Shown here: in pieces, positions 33,873 to 42,349 of the stretch
Numbering within the stretch: position 1 is the stretch's first letter
Layout: every line of letters begins with the position of its first letter
Notes under the pieces: model-generated
The model's input: the letters and a program-made list of their open reading frames with translations, nothing else
The model's database searches: none
What the model was told of the DNA's origin: nothing
Translations under genes and position numbers: made by a program
Source of the DNA: Candidatus Gemmiger faecavium
Lineage (GTDB): Bacteria > Bacillota > Clostridia > Oscillospirales > Ruminococcaceae
Assembly: GCA_019114415.1 (NCBI GenBank)
Contig: DXFO01000009.1
Location: 1 to 64,000 of the forward strand
Direction of reading: 5' to 3'
DNA length: 64,000 bases

Positions 33873-35015
33873 TTACAGTTGTCGGGAGAGGGGAGCGGTG
33901 CGTTTTAGCAGGGCTTCCAGCTCCGCCAGGTCGGCGGGGGTGTCCACGTCCCGCAGCTCGGCGGGGGAGAGGGCGGGCAGCACCCGTACAAGCTCCGGGT
34001 GGGCGGCGATCACCGCCCCGCCGCCCCGCCCGGCAGGCAGGGCAAGCAGTTCCCCAAAGAGGGCGCAGGGAAAGCACACCGGCGCCCCGGCCTGCTGCCC
34101 GTATCCCAGCCGCCAGATGGCGCCGGGGGTGTGAGCGGCGGCCAGCAGCAGGGTCAGCATCGTCTCTGCCGTGACCAGGGGCTGGTCCCCGGGGAAAAAG
34201 ACGCAGGCGTCCAGGGGGCCGTCCTTTGTGAGGGCGTCCAGCCCCAGTCGTACCGTATCGCTGCGCAGGGGCAGGTCGTGGCGCAGGCAGGGGACGCCCC
34301 GGGCAAGGCAGAGGGCCTCCACCCCGGAGTCCCGGGTGACCACCACCCGGCGGGAAAATCCCAGCTCCGTGGCGTCCAGCACCCGGTCGAGAAGCGTCCG
34401 GCCATCCAGTTCGGCCAGCAGCTTGCCGCCGCCGAACCGGCGTCCCAGCCCTGACGCCATGATGACGCAGCCGGTATTTCCAAAAGGCCGGTCCAGGTCG
34501 ATGACACAGGCGTCGGAACGGGCTTTCAGGGCGTTGAGAAAAGGCAGATCCTGGCTGCGCAGGACAGCCGCCACCCGTTTTTTGTCCAACAGGCGGAGGA
34601 GGGCCTTCTGATAGGTCGCGTCCTGGGATTCCAGATACCCCACCTCGTCCACAAAGGCCCAGGGGCAGGCATTTTCCATACAGGCGTCCAGCGCCTGCAC
34701 TCCGGCCCCGGAAAAAGCCCCGGGCACCGGGCGCATGCGGTTTTCCGGGCCGGGAAGGGCAGGGTCAAAGACCCCCACCCGGGTCGTCCGGCCGGAGGGC
34801 ATCTCCACCAGGTCCACCCCTTCCCCGCGCACCGCACGGGTGCGCACGCCGGGGACGGGCTCCGGGCAGAGCAGGGGCAGAAGGCCGTTCAGCAATGTGG
34901 TCTTGCCCGCGCCCCGGCCCCCGGTGAGAAACAGGTGGCGTTTACCGCTGACCGCCAAATACCTGGCAATAGATGGCGCGGCAGGCCTGGGTGCATTGTT
35001 CGCGGTAGGCTGCAT
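33873..35015 (-). CDS. NTPase-MobA/MocA fusion for molybdenum cofactor
   Basis: The product is 380 residues and joins two enzymes. Residues 1-175 are a P-loop protein with GGRGAGKTT at 32-40 and a Walker-B-like FVDEVGYLE near 121-129, like THEP1 nucleoside-triphosphatases. Residues 180-380 are a nucleotidyltransferase with MASGLGRRFGGGK (MobA/MocA signature) and PGDQPLV. MocA adds CMP to molybdopterin to form the dinucleotide that xanthine-dehydrogenase-type enzymes use. The ATG at 35015 lies 74 nt inside the regulator gene. It should mature the hydroxylase at 38341-41903. Confidence 0.85.
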   Translation of the reverse strand: MQPTANNAPRPAAPSIARYLAVSGKRHLFLTGGRGAGKTTLLNGLLPLLCPEPVPGVRTRAVRGEGVDLVEMPSGRTTRVGVFDPALPGPENRMRPVPGAFSGAGVQALDACMENACPWAFVDEVGYLESQDATYQKALLRLLDKKRVAAVLRSQDLPFLNALKARSDACVIDLDRPFGNTGCVIMASGLGRRFGGGKLLAELDGRTLLDRVLDATELGFSRRVVVTRDSGVEALCLARGVPCLRHDLPLRSDTVRLGLDALTKDGPLDACVFFPGDQPLVTAETMLTLLLAAAHTPGAIWRLGYGQQAGAPVCFPCALFGELLALPAGRGGGAVIAAHPELVRVLPALSPAELRDVDTPADLAELEALLKRTAPLSRQL

Positions 35016-35283
35016 ACTTGTCCAGAAACTCCTTTCCCTGGGGGGTCAGGCGGCTGCCGCCGCCGTCCCTGCCGCCGGTGGTGCGCTGGGTCAGGGCAAA
35101 GCCCAGGGCCTGTTCGGCATGGCGGACCAGCCGCAGGGCTTTTGTGTAGGCCATGCCCATGGAGGCCGCCGCGGCCCGGAGGGAACCTTCCGTCTCCACG
35201 GCCAGCAAAAGCCGGTAGGGGCCTTCCCCGAAAAAGCGTTCCCCCTCGTCGTCCAGCAAAAATACCTTGGTCACAGGTTCCAT
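34942..35283 (-). CDS. ModE-like winged-helix regulator (DNA-binding domain only)
   Basis: The product is 113 residues and resembles the N-terminal HTH of ModE, with GSLRAAAASMGMAYTKALRLV and the GG-rich wing GGRDGGGSRLTPQG. It lacks the molybdate-binding MOP domains, so it is a short form. The ATP-binding gene upstream overlaps its start by 13 nt. It may sense molybdate indirectly or bind a partner. It is a candidate for the inverted repeat at 38203-38226. Confidence 0.85.
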   Translation of the reverse strand: MEPVTKVFLLDDEGERFFGEGPYRLLLAVETEGSLRAAAASMGMAYTKALRLVRHAEQALGFALTQRTTGGRDGGGSRLTPQGKEFLDKYAAYREQCTQACRAIYCQVFGGQR

Positions 35284-36095
35284 GGTTCGTCCTCCTCCCG
35301 CTCTTCACTGAGCATGACAAGATGCCGCCGCCCGTCCCGGCCAACACAGGCCGTCAGGCTGACGGGGCCGTAGATGGCCGAGAGGGCGGTCTCCAGTTCC
35401 GGCAGCGGGTCGCAAGCGGGGGAGAGCACCGCCAGGGTCTTGCCCTCTTCCAGAATCAGCAGCCGGTCGCAGCAGGAGAGAGCCAGCATGGGGTCGTGGA
35501 GGGCGGCCAGCACGGCCCGGCGCTCCTGCCGCACCCAGCGGCGGAGAAGATGGAGCATCCGGTACCGCAGCTGAAAGTCCAGGGCGCTCTCAGGCTCGTC
35601 CAGTAAAAGCAGCTGCGCCCCCGAAACCAGCGTCCGGGCCAGGATGCACAGCTGCTTCTGGCCCTCGCTCAGGGTCTGGTAATTTTCTTCCTCCCGCCCC
35701 GCCAGCCCGGCCAGGGCCAGCGCCCGGCGGGCGGTCTCTTTCATCTGGGCGGTGGGGCGTTCCAGCAGGCCCAGATGGGGGTTATACCCCATGAGGACCA
35801 CATCCAGCACCGAGATGTCGATGCCGATGCCGCTGCGCTGGGGGATGTAGGCACACCGCCGGGCCAACTGCCTGGGCGGCAGGCTGCCCAGGGCGCAGCC
35901 CTCCAGCAGGCTCTGCCCGCCGTGGGGGAGCAGCCCGCAGACCGCCTTGAGCAATGTGGTCTTGCCGCTGCCGTTGGCCCCCAGAATACCGGTGACCAGC
36001 CCGGGGGCTGTGGAAAACTCCACCCCACGCAGAATATCCGGGCCGCTGTAGCCAGCGGTCAGGCCGGTGACGGTGAAAAACGGTTCGTGGTTCAC
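35271..36095 (-). CDS. ABC transporter ATPase, FecE/BtuD type
   Basis: The product is 274 residues. Walker A GANGSGKTT, Q-loop YIPQRSG, a signature LSEGQKQL (with Glu-Gly in place of Gly-Gly), and Walker B LLLLDEP are visible. The family energises import of siderophores, cobalamin or, in MolBCA systems, molybdate/tungstate. The first codon overlaps the stop of the permease by 4 nt. Substrate assignment to molybdate rests on the ModE-like gene and the fusion protein next to it. Confidence 0.9.
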   Translation of the reverse strand: MNHEPFFTVTGLTAGYSGPDILRGVEFSTAPGLVTGILGANGSGKTTLLKAVCGLLPHGGQSLLEGCALGSLPPRQLARRCAYIPQRSGIGIDISVLDVVLMGYNPHLGLLERPTAQMKETARRALALAGLAGREEENYQTLSEGQKQLCILARTLVSGAQLLLLDEPESALDFQLRYRMLHLLRRWVRQERRAVLAALHDPMLALSCCDRLLILEEGKTLAVLSPACDPLPELETALSAIYGPVSLTACVGRDGRRHLVMLSEEREEDEPWNL

Positions 36096-37090
36096 AGTTC
36101 ACGCCTCCCTCTTACCACCAGCCAGATAAGGAAGGGCGCCCCCAGCAGGCTGGTAAAGATGCTCACCGGCAGTTCGGTCTCGGCCAGGGAGCGGGCCAAA
36201 AGGTCTGCGGCGCAGAGCAGCACCCCGCCTAACAGCCCGCTGAGCACCATGGTGCCCATGCGGTTGGAGCGGGTGAGCAGCCGGGCGGCGTGGGGGGCCA
36301 GCAGACCGATAAAGCTGATGAGTCCCGTCAGGCTGACCACACAGGAGACGGTGAGGGTGGCAGCCAGCAGCACCACTAGGCGCAGCCTGCCCACCGGCAC
36401 GCCCAGCATGCGGGCCTCGTCCTCCCGGGCGGAGAGGAGGATGACCTGCCGGTGCAGGGCGAAGAGCACCCCCAGCACCACGGCACACAGGGCCATGTTG
36501 AGGGCGGCGGAGTGCAGGCTGATGCCGTTAAGGCTGCCCATGATCCAGTATTCAATGGAAGCCAGCTGGCGCTCCGGGTCGGCGGTGAGTTTGAGACAGA
36601 TCAGCGCCGTCTGGGCCAGAGCGTGCACCGCAATGCCCGCCAGCACGATGGTGCTGCCCCGTCCCGAGCGGTCGAGAGCCGCCAGGGCCAGAGCCGCAAA
36701 GACCGCCGCAATGGCGCCCCCGAAGGCGCAGGCGGTGACGGCTGCCGTGCCGGAACAGAACAGGATGCCCGCCGCAGCCCCCGCGCTGGCCCCCGAGGAG
36801 ATGCCGATGACGTCTGGGGAAGCCAGCGGGTTGCGAAAGACAGTCTGGTAGACAAAACCCGACGCACCCAGGGCAAAGCCCCCCAGCACGCCCACCAGCA
36901 TGCGGGTGAAGCGCAGCGTCCAGAACACCCGGATCTGCATTTCCTCCCCGGAAATCAGGCCTTCCAGGGTCAGAGGATATTTGCCCACAAACAGGCTGCA
37001 CAGGCCGAGGACGACCAGCAGGACGCCCGCCGCTACGCACAGCCCCCCGGCCTTACGCCAGCGGGTAGGTGAAGCCGTAGAAGTTTTCAT
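36092..37090 (-). CDS. FecCD-family ABC permease
   Basis: The product is 332 residues with about 9-10 helices. Conserved FecCD features are GLISFIGLLAPHAARLL and the GASAGAAAGILF stretch. It overlaps the preceding binding-protein gene by 38 nt. It probably forms a homodimeric channel with the binding protein and the ATPase. Such type II importers can move molybdate (as in Haemophilus MolBCA), and context favours that over iron or cobalamin. Confidence 0.9.
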   Translation of the reverse strand: MKTSTASPTRWRKAGGLCVAAGVLLVVLGLCSLFVGKYPLTLEGLISGEEMQIRVFWTLRFTRMLVGVLGGFALGASGFVYQTVFRNPLASPDVIGISSGASAGAAAGILFCSGTAAVTACAFGGAIAAVFAALALAALDRSGRGSTIVLAGIAVHALAQTALICLKLTADPERQLASIEYWIMGSLNGISLHSAALNMALCAVVLGVLFALHRQVILLSAREDEARMLGVPVGRLRLVVLLAATLTVSCVVSLTGLISFIGLLAPHAARLLTRSNRMGTMVLSGLLGGVLLCAADLLARSLAETELPVSIFTSLLGAPFLIWLVVRGRREL

Positions 37091-38144
37091 AGAAGCTGCC
37101 CATCACGGCGTTGGCCTCGTCAGCAGAGCAGAGGTCGGGGTGCAGCACGGTGGAAAGCCACACCGCGCCCAGCATGCCGCCGGGGACCGGGCTGTCCCAG
37201 GCCTCGGCGTCGCCGGGCATCTGGTAGACGTTGCCGTTCTTGACGGCGGTGCAATCGGCCAGGTTGGCGTCGTTCAGCACGTCGTCACAGGTGTAGGAGG
37301 CGTCGGAGGCCAGGATGATGTAGTCGGGGTCCCAGGCCAGCAGCTGCTCATAGTCGATGTCCACCCAGTAGGTGTCGGTGATGTCCTCCGCCACATTGCG
37401 GCCGCCCGCCAGGTCGATGAGATCGCTCTGGTACATGGCGCTGCCCGCCGTGGACAGCAGGTCGGAGTTGCCCGCCAGATAGACGTCGGGGCGGTCGGCG
37501 TCGGCCAGAGTGGTCTCGAGCCGGGTCTGCTGCTCCTGGGTGAAGGCCAGCAGGCTGTCGGCAGCCTCCACGGCATTGGTGGCCTGGCCCACCAGAGTGA
37601 TGGTCTCGGCCAGCAGGGTACGGTCCTCGGGGTTGATGAGCAGCACGGGGATGCCCAGTTCGGTCAGGGAGTCGGCGGCGCTCTCCAGCTTGAGGGGCAG
37701 GATGACCAGATCGGGTTCGAGAGCCGCGCAGCCCTCCAAATCAAACTCCTTGGCGGAGCCCACGCTGGGCAGCTCCAGCAGCTCGGGGGCGCTCAGGCTG
37801 TAGATGGGGCGGGTGTCCGCCTTGGCCTCGATGCCCACCATACGGTCGGCACGGCCCAGGGCAATGAGCAGGCTGGAGGAAATGTAGTAGCCGCTGACGA
37901 TGGTCTGGGGCTCGCTTTCAATGGTGACGGTGCGGCCCGCCTGATCGGTGAGGGTCAGGGGATAGGAGACGGCCGCAGGCTGGGCAGGCTCCTCCGGGGT
38001 GGCGGGGGCGGCGGAGGATTCCTCCGTCTCCACGGTCACCGAGGAGGACTGGCTGCTGTCGGCAACGTTGTTGCAGGCGGCCAGGGAGACCGTCAGGGCA
38101 AGGGCGGTGGCAAGAGCAGCCACGCGGGTGGTAAGACGCTTCAT
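37053..38144 (-). CDS. Substrate-binding lipoprotein, type II ABC importer
   Basis: The product is 363 residues with lipobox LAAC (Cys about 24) and an E/S/P/A-rich linker. The Fe3+-type binding fold is visible in YPLTLTDQAGRTVTIESEPQTIV near the start and in GCAALEPDLVIL. The start is ATG 38144; the in-frame TTG at 38156 gives almost no ribosome-binding spacing. Its promoter is at 38229-38257, with an inverted repeat at 38203-38226 over the expected transcription start. Probably binds molybdate or tungstate. Confidence 0.88.
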   Translation of the reverse strand: MKRLTTRVAALATALALTVSLAACNNVADSSQSSSVTVETEESSAAPATPEEPAQPAAVSYPLTLTDQAGRTVTIESEPQTIVSGYYISSSLLIALGRADRMVGIEAKADTRPIYSLSAPELLELPSVGSAKEFDLEGCAALEPDLVILPLKLESAADSLTELGIPVLLINPEDRTLLAETITLVGQATNAVEAADSLLAFTQEQQTRLETTLADADRPDVYLAGNSDLLSTAGSAMYQSDLIDLAGGRNVAEDITDTYWVDIDYEQLLAWDPDYIILASDASYTCDDVLNDANLADCTAVKNGNVYQMPGDAEAWDSPVPGGMLGAVWLSTVLHPDLCSADEANAVMGSFYENFYGFTYPLA

Positions 38145-38202
38145 AGGGCAGATCAAACTCCTTTTTCCGGCCGCGGGGCAAAGGCGACCCCCGCCTCGCG
38201 AC

Positions 38203-38226
38203 CGTTATAGTTTAGAAAGTACAACG
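38203..38226. promoter_or_regulatory. Candidate ModE-type operator
   Basis: CGTTATA (38203-38209) is an inverted match to TACAACG (38220-38226) with a 10-nt spacer. ModE sites in other bacteria have a similar CGnTATA..TATAnCG layout. It covers the expected start of the uptake operon, where a bound repressor would block transcription. Confidence 0.45.
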
Positions 38227-38228
38227 AG

Positions 38229-38257
38229 ATTATAGCAGACCTTTCTTCCTTATTCAA
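38229..38257 (-). promoter_or_regulatory. Promoter of the molybdenum uptake operon
   Basis: On the minus strand -35 TTGAAT (38252-38257), 17-nt spacer, -10 TATAAT (38229-38234). Confidence 0.82.
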
Positions 38258-38265
38258 ATGCAATA

Positions 38266-38274
38266 TGGTACAAT
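38266..38274 (+). promoter_or_regulatory. Extended -10 promoter of the hydroxylase operon
   Basis: TGGTACAAT has the TG extension one base before a TACAAT -10. It lies 66 nt before the first hydroxylase gene and is divergent to the uptake promoter 9 nt away. Confidence 0.65.
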
Positions 38275-38340
38275 CAAGATGAAACAGTGCGCAAAAGAAT
38301 GATTTTTGCCCTTTTGCCCCGAAAAAAAGGAGACTGTCCC

Positions 38341-39141
38341 ATGATGACCATCCAAAACTACGTCCGCGCGCAGAGCCTGCAGCAGGCGTATGACCTGTGC
38401 CAGAACCGCCGCAACCGGATTGTGGCGGGCATGCTGTGGCTGCGCCAGACCGGCGGCAGCGTGAACACTGCCGTGGACCTGTGCGACCTTGGCCTGGACA
38501 CCATTGAAGAGACTGACGACGCCTTTGTCATCGGCGCCATGACGCCGCTGCGCAAACTGGAACTCCACCCCGGTTTTGCCGCCTACACCGGCGGGGCCGC
38601 CGCCCGGGCGCTGGGAGATATTGTGGGCGTGCAGTTCCGCAACCTGGCCACGGTGGGCGGCAGCGTCTACGGCCGGTTCGGCTTTTCCGACGTGCTGACC
38701 CTGCTGCTGGCCCTGGATGCCGAGGTGGAACTGTACGGCGCGGGCCGGATGACCCTGGCCCAGTTTGCCGAACTGCCCCAGACCACCCGGGACCTGCTGG
38801 TGCGCATTTACATTAAAAAGACGCCGGGGGCCGTGGCCTACCGGGCGGTGCGCATCGCCCGCACCGATTTCCCGGTGCTGACCTGCGCCGCGTCCCGGCT
38901 GGACGGCCGGGTGCGCCTGTGCGTGGGTGCACGGCCGGGCAAGGCCATGGTGCTGGACCTGACCGATGCCGCTGCCGGAGACCTGACCCCGGATACCGTC
39001 AGACAGCTGGCCGAACAGGCAGAAAAACAAATCCCCACGGGCAGCAATTCCCGTGGCAGCGCGGCCTACCGCAGCCATCTGGTACGGGTGCTGGCCGAGC
39101 GGACTTTGTCCCAGGTGGGAGGTTTTGGAAATGGAGATTAA
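38341..39141 (+). CDS. Molybdenum hydroxylase FAD-binding subunit
   Basis: The product is 266 residues of the xanthine-dehydrogenase FAD-binding type (family about 260-300). NRIVAGMLWLRQTGG near the N terminus stands for the FAD pyrophosphate site, and the ALGDIVGVQFRNLATVGGSV segment is typical. AAGGAG lies 8 nt before ATG 38341; the in-frame extension to 38287 is not needed. It is first of three overlapping genes. The exact substrate (purine or other heterocycle) is not known. Confidence 0.9.
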   Translation: MMTIQNYVRAQSLQQAYDLCQNRRNRIVAGMLWLRQTGGSVNTAVDLCDLGLDTIEETDDAFVIGAMTPLRKLELHPGFAAYTGGAAARALGDIVGVQFRNLATVGGSVYGRFGFSDVLTLLLALDAEVELYGAGRMTLAQFAELPQTTRDLLVRIYIKKTPGAVAYRAVRIARTDFPVLTCAASRLDGRVRLCVGARPGKAMVLDLTDAAAGDLTPDTVRQLAEQAEKQIPTGSNSRGSAAYRSHLVRVLAERTLSQVGGFGNGD

Positions 39142-39607
39142 ACTGAAGCTGAACGGCAAAGCCGTCACCGCCGCGGTGGAGGCGGACACCACCCTGTTTG
39201 ACCTGCTGCGGCAAAAAGGCTGTTACAGTGTCAAGTGCGGGTGCGAGACCTCCAACTGCGGCCTGTGCACCGTATTCCTGGATGAGGTGCCGGTATTGTC
39301 CTGCTCGGTGCTGGCCGCCCGGGCGGACGGCCACGCCGTCACCACCCTGGAAGGCCTGCAGGAGGAAGCCGCCGATTTCGTCGGGTTCATCGCCGACCAG
39401 GGCGCCGACCAGTGCGGCTTCTGCAACCCCGGTTTTGTCATGAACACCATCGCCCTGCTGCGGGAAAATCCCGACCCCACCGACGACGAGATCCGGGGGT
39501 ATCTGGCGGGCAACCTCTGCCGCTGCTCCGGTTACGAGGGCCAGCTGCGGGGTATCCGCGCCTATCTGGACAGCAAAAAGGGGAAAGGAGCGCACAATGG
39601 CAACTGA
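39131..39607 (+). CDS. Molybdenum hydroxylase 2x[2Fe-2S] subunit
   Basis: The product is 158 residues, typical length. The first cluster is bound by CGCETSNCGLC plus a Cys near 64; the second by CGFC and CRCSGY. It transfers electrons from molybdenum to FAD. ATG 39131 has GGGAGG upstream and overlaps the FAD gene by 11 nt; its stop overlaps the next gene by 11 nt. Confidence 0.95.
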   Translation: MEIKLKLNGKAVTAAVEADTTLFDLLRQKGCYSVKCGCETSNCGLCTVFLDEVPVLSCSVLAARADGHAVTTLEGLQEEAADFVGFIADQGADQCGFCNPGFVMNTIALLRENPDPTDDEIRGYLAGNLCRCSGYEGQLRGIRAYLDSKKGKGAHNGN

Positions 39608-41903
39608 AAATTACCAATACGTAGGCCATGCCATGCGCAAAAAGGACTCGATGCAGCTTTTGCTGGGCAAGCCGGTCTACACCGATGACATCGTCCCCCG
39701 GGACGCCCTGGTGGTCAAGCTGCTGCGCAGCCCCCATGCCAGCGCCCTGGTGGAGGAGATCGACACCTCCATCGCGGAGAAAGTCCCCGGCGTGGTGGCC
39801 GTCTATACCTGGAAGGACGTGCCCAAGACCCGCTTTGCCATCGCGGGCCAGACATACCCGGAACCCTCCCCCTATGACCGGCTGATTCTGGACCGGCAGC
39901 TGCGCTTTGTGGGGGACCCGGTGGCCATCATTGCGGCGGAAAACGAGAAAGCCGCCAACAAGGCCATGCGTCTGGTGAAAGTCAAATACAAGCTGCTGCC
40001 CGCCATTCTGGACATGCACGAGGCCCTGGATAACCCCGTCCTCGTCCATCCCGAGGAGGACTGGTATCCTCCCTGCCCGGTGGGCGGCGACAACAAGCGC
40101 AATCTGGTGGCCAGCGATGTGGAGTCCGACGGCGACGTGGACAAGGTGCTGGCGGACTGTGACATCGTCATCGACCGCACCTACCACACCCGTGCCTTCC
40201 AGCAGGCCATGATGGAGACCTTCCGCACCTATGCGGAGATGGACCGCTACGGACGACTGCACGTCATTTCCTCCACCCAGATCGTGTTCCACTGCCGGCG
40301 GATTTTGTCCCGGGCGCTGGGCATCCCCAAGAGCCGCGTCCGGGTGGAAAAGCCCCGCATCGGCGGCGGCTTCGGGGCCAAGCAGACCGCCGTCTGCGAG
40401 GTGTACCCCGCCTTTGTCACACTGAAAACCGGCCGCCCCGCTGAGCTGATCTACACCCGGGAGGAGTCCCAGATCGCCGGTTCTCCCCGCCATGAGATGG
40501 AGATCCGGGTGCGGCTGGGTGCTTCGGCGGACGGGCGCATCCGGGCTTTGGATCTGCATACCCTGTCCAACACCGGCGCTTACGGCGAGCACGGCCCCAC
40601 CACCGTGGGCCTGTCGGGACACAAGTCCATCCCGCTGTACACTGGCAGCCTGGAGGCCTTCCGTTTTGCCTACGACGTAGTCTACACAAACCTGCAGCCC
40701 GCGGGCGCATACCGCGGCTACGGCGCCACCCAGGGCATTTTTGCGGTGGAGTCGGCAGTCAACGAGCTGGCCGAACGGCTGGGCGTGGACCCCACCGAGC
40801 TGCGTGACCGCTGCATGGTCCGGGAGGGTATGAACATGCCCGCCTACTACGGCGAGCCTGCCGCGGCCTGTGCTCTGGACCGGTGCATGGCCCACTGCCG
40901 GGAAATGTTCGACTGGGAGCACCGCTATCCCGTGCGGGATATGGGCAACGGCAAGATCCGGGCGGCGGGCGTCGCCATGGCCATGCAGGGCTCCTGCATT
41001 TCCAGCGTGGACGTGGGCTCCGCCACCGTCAAGCTGTCGGAGGACGGCACCTATAACCTGATCATCGGCGCGGCGGACATGGGCACCGGATGCGATACCA
41101 TCCTGGCCCAGATGGCCGCCGAATGTCTGGACTGCCCGGTGGAAAACATTGCCGTGTTCGGGGCGGATACCGATGTCTCCCCTTACGATTCCGGCTCCTA
41201 TGCCTCCTCCACCACCTACGTCACCGGCAAGGCGGTGGAAAAGGCCTGCAACGAACTGAAAGGCCAGATCTGCCGCATTGCCGCCGACCTGCTGGGCTGC
41301 GCCCCGGAGGACACCGTCTTTGAGGGCGACCATGTCCGCTGTGCCGCCGACGGCCGCACTGTCTCCATGGAGGAAGTGGCCTACAAGTCCCAGGTGGGCA
41401 ACGTCCATGCGGCGGAGTCCACCGCCACCCATTCCAGCCCCGTGTCCCCTCCGCCCTTTATGGTAGGCATGGCCGAGATCGAGCTGGACAAGGGGACCGG
41501 CGAAGTGAAGGTGCTGGATTACATGGCCGTAGTGGACTGCGGCATCCCCATCAACCCCGCCCTGGCCCGCATCCAGGCGGAGGGCGGCATCGTGCAGGGC
41601 ATCGGCATGACCCTGACCGAGAACGTCACCTATGACCACAACGGCCGCCCGGTGGAATCCTCCCTCATGCAGTACAAGATCCCCACCCGGCTGGATATGG
41701 GCCATCTCAAGGTGGAGTTTGAACACAGCCACGAGCCCACCGGGCCTTTCGGTGCGAAATCCATCGGCGAGATCGTCATCAACACCCCGGCCCCGGCCAT
41801 TGCCCATGCCATCTACCGCGCCACTGGTGTCTGGCACCGGGATCTGCCCATCACCCCCGAGGCCATCGCCATGAGCCGCCCGGAGGACGGGACCGCACAG
41901 TAA
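39597..41903 (+). CDS. Molybdenum hydroxylase molybdopterin-binding subunit
   Basis: The product is 768 residues, the usual length of XdhA-type large subunits. Landmarks are GGGFGAKQ (about 258-265), the Arg-containing GAYRGYGATQ (about 370-379), and the final GPFGAKSIGE with the probable catalytic Glu. It binds a molybdopterin dinucleotide, consistent with the MocA-like fusion in the divergent operon. Overlaps of the three subunits imply coupled translation. The reaction class is hydroxylation of a heterocycle such as purine or nicotinate; substrate not decidable. Confidence 0.93.
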   Translation: MATENYQYVGHAMRKKDSMQLLLGKPVYTDDIVPRDALVVKLLRSPHASALVEEIDTSIAEKVPGVVAVYTWKDVPKTRFAIAGQTYPEPSPYDRLILDRQLRFVGDPVAIIAAENEKAANKAMRLVKVKYKLLPAILDMHEALDNPVLVHPEEDWYPPCPVGGDNKRNLVASDVESDGDVDKVLADCDIVIDRTYHTRAFQQAMMETFRTYAEMDRYGRLHVISSTQIVFHCRRILSRALGIPKSRVRVEKPRIGGGFGAKQTAVCEVYPAFVTLKTGRPAELIYTREESQIAGSPRHEMEIRVRLGASADGRIRALDLHTLSNTGAYGEHGPTTVGLSGHKSIPLYTGSLEAFRFAYDVVYTNLQPAGAYRGYGATQGIFAVESAVNELAERLGVDPTELRDRCMVREGMNMPAYYGEPAAACALDRCMAHCREMFDWEHRYPVRDMGNGKIRAAGVAMAMQGSCISSVDVGSATVKLSEDGTYNLIIGAADMGTGCDTILAQMAAECLDCPVENIAVFGADTDVSPYDSGSYASSTTYVTGKAVEKACNELKGQICRIAADLLGCAPEDTVFEGDHVRCAADGRTVSMEEVAYKSQVGNVHAAESTATHSSPVSPPPFMVGMAEIELDKGTGEVKVLDYMAVVDCGIPINPALARIQAEGGIVQGIGMTLTENVTYDHNGRPVESSLMQYKIPTRLDMGHLKVEFEHSHEPTGPFGAKSIGEIVINTPAPAIAHAIYRATGVWHRDLPITPEAIAMSRPEDGTAQ

Positions 41904-41946
41904 AAAACTGGCGCAGGGCCGGACAAAAAGGGGAGGAAAAAGTTTC

Positions 41947-41964
41947 ACAATTTTATAAAATTGT
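41947..41964. repeat. Perfect 18-bp AT-rich palindrome
   Basis: ACAATTTTATAAAATTGT is identical to its reverse complement. It lies 44 nt after the large-subunit stop codon. It may be a protein-binding site or a cruciform; it is too AT-rich for a terminator. Confidence 0.55.
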
Positions 41965-42074
41965 CGAAACATCGATGAAATTGTCGCAAGGCGGCGGGAA
42001 AAGCCCCGGGGCCCGGCCAAATTAACAGAATGTTCACAGCGTGATAATATTTTCTTCGCAAGTCTTGGGTATTC

Positions 42075-42190
42075 TATACTCACAGGGACGGAGCCGCAAC
42101 CGTAACCCTGTAACATGATTCCTCCTCACACCAAAACGATACCCCAACCGCCCCCTCCTGTTACCGCAAGCAGGAGGGGGCAATCTTTTT
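42075..42190 (+). ncRNA. Candidate small RNA with C-rich loops and terminator
   Basis: A -10 TATACT (42075-42080, with only a weak -35 TTCTTC) precedes a hairpin CAGGGACGG/CCGTAACCCTG (42083-42110), a single-stranded stretch with CCTCCTCAC (42121-42129) that is complementary to Shine-Dalgarno sites, and an intrinsic terminator (42151-42190). No coding frame is present. It may instead be part of the hydroxylase 3' end; no homologue is known to me. Confidence 0.4.
42151..42190 (+). terminator. Terminator after the hydroxylase/sRNA
   Basis: CCCCCTCCTG (42151-42160) pairs perfectly with CAGGAGGGGG (42171-42180), followed by CAATCTTTTT. Confidence 0.85.
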
Positions 42191-42267
42191 GCCTGCCGGT
42201 CCCGGACGGAAGTTTCTCCCGGGGCCGGTAAATTTTTGCCCGGCGGCCGGGAAGCGGAATCGGAAAA

Positions 42268-42296
42268 TTGTCGCAAAAGCGGGAATGTGGTATAAT
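42268..42296 (+). promoter_or_regulatory. Promoter of the DUF4956-CotH-VTC operon
   Basis: -35 TTGTCG (42268-42273), 17-nt spacer, -10 TATAAT (42291-42296). Confidence 0.85.
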
Positions 42297-42349
42297 AAAC
42301 TGAATTTACGCCTGCCCCGGCAGCGCGGCAATACCGGAGGGACTTATCC

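Noticed and set aside
33697-34077. Longer version of the repeat-protein gene
   Set aside because: It would run through the promoter box and the terminator of the opposite operon; the ATG at 33696 has a perfect AGGAGGT.
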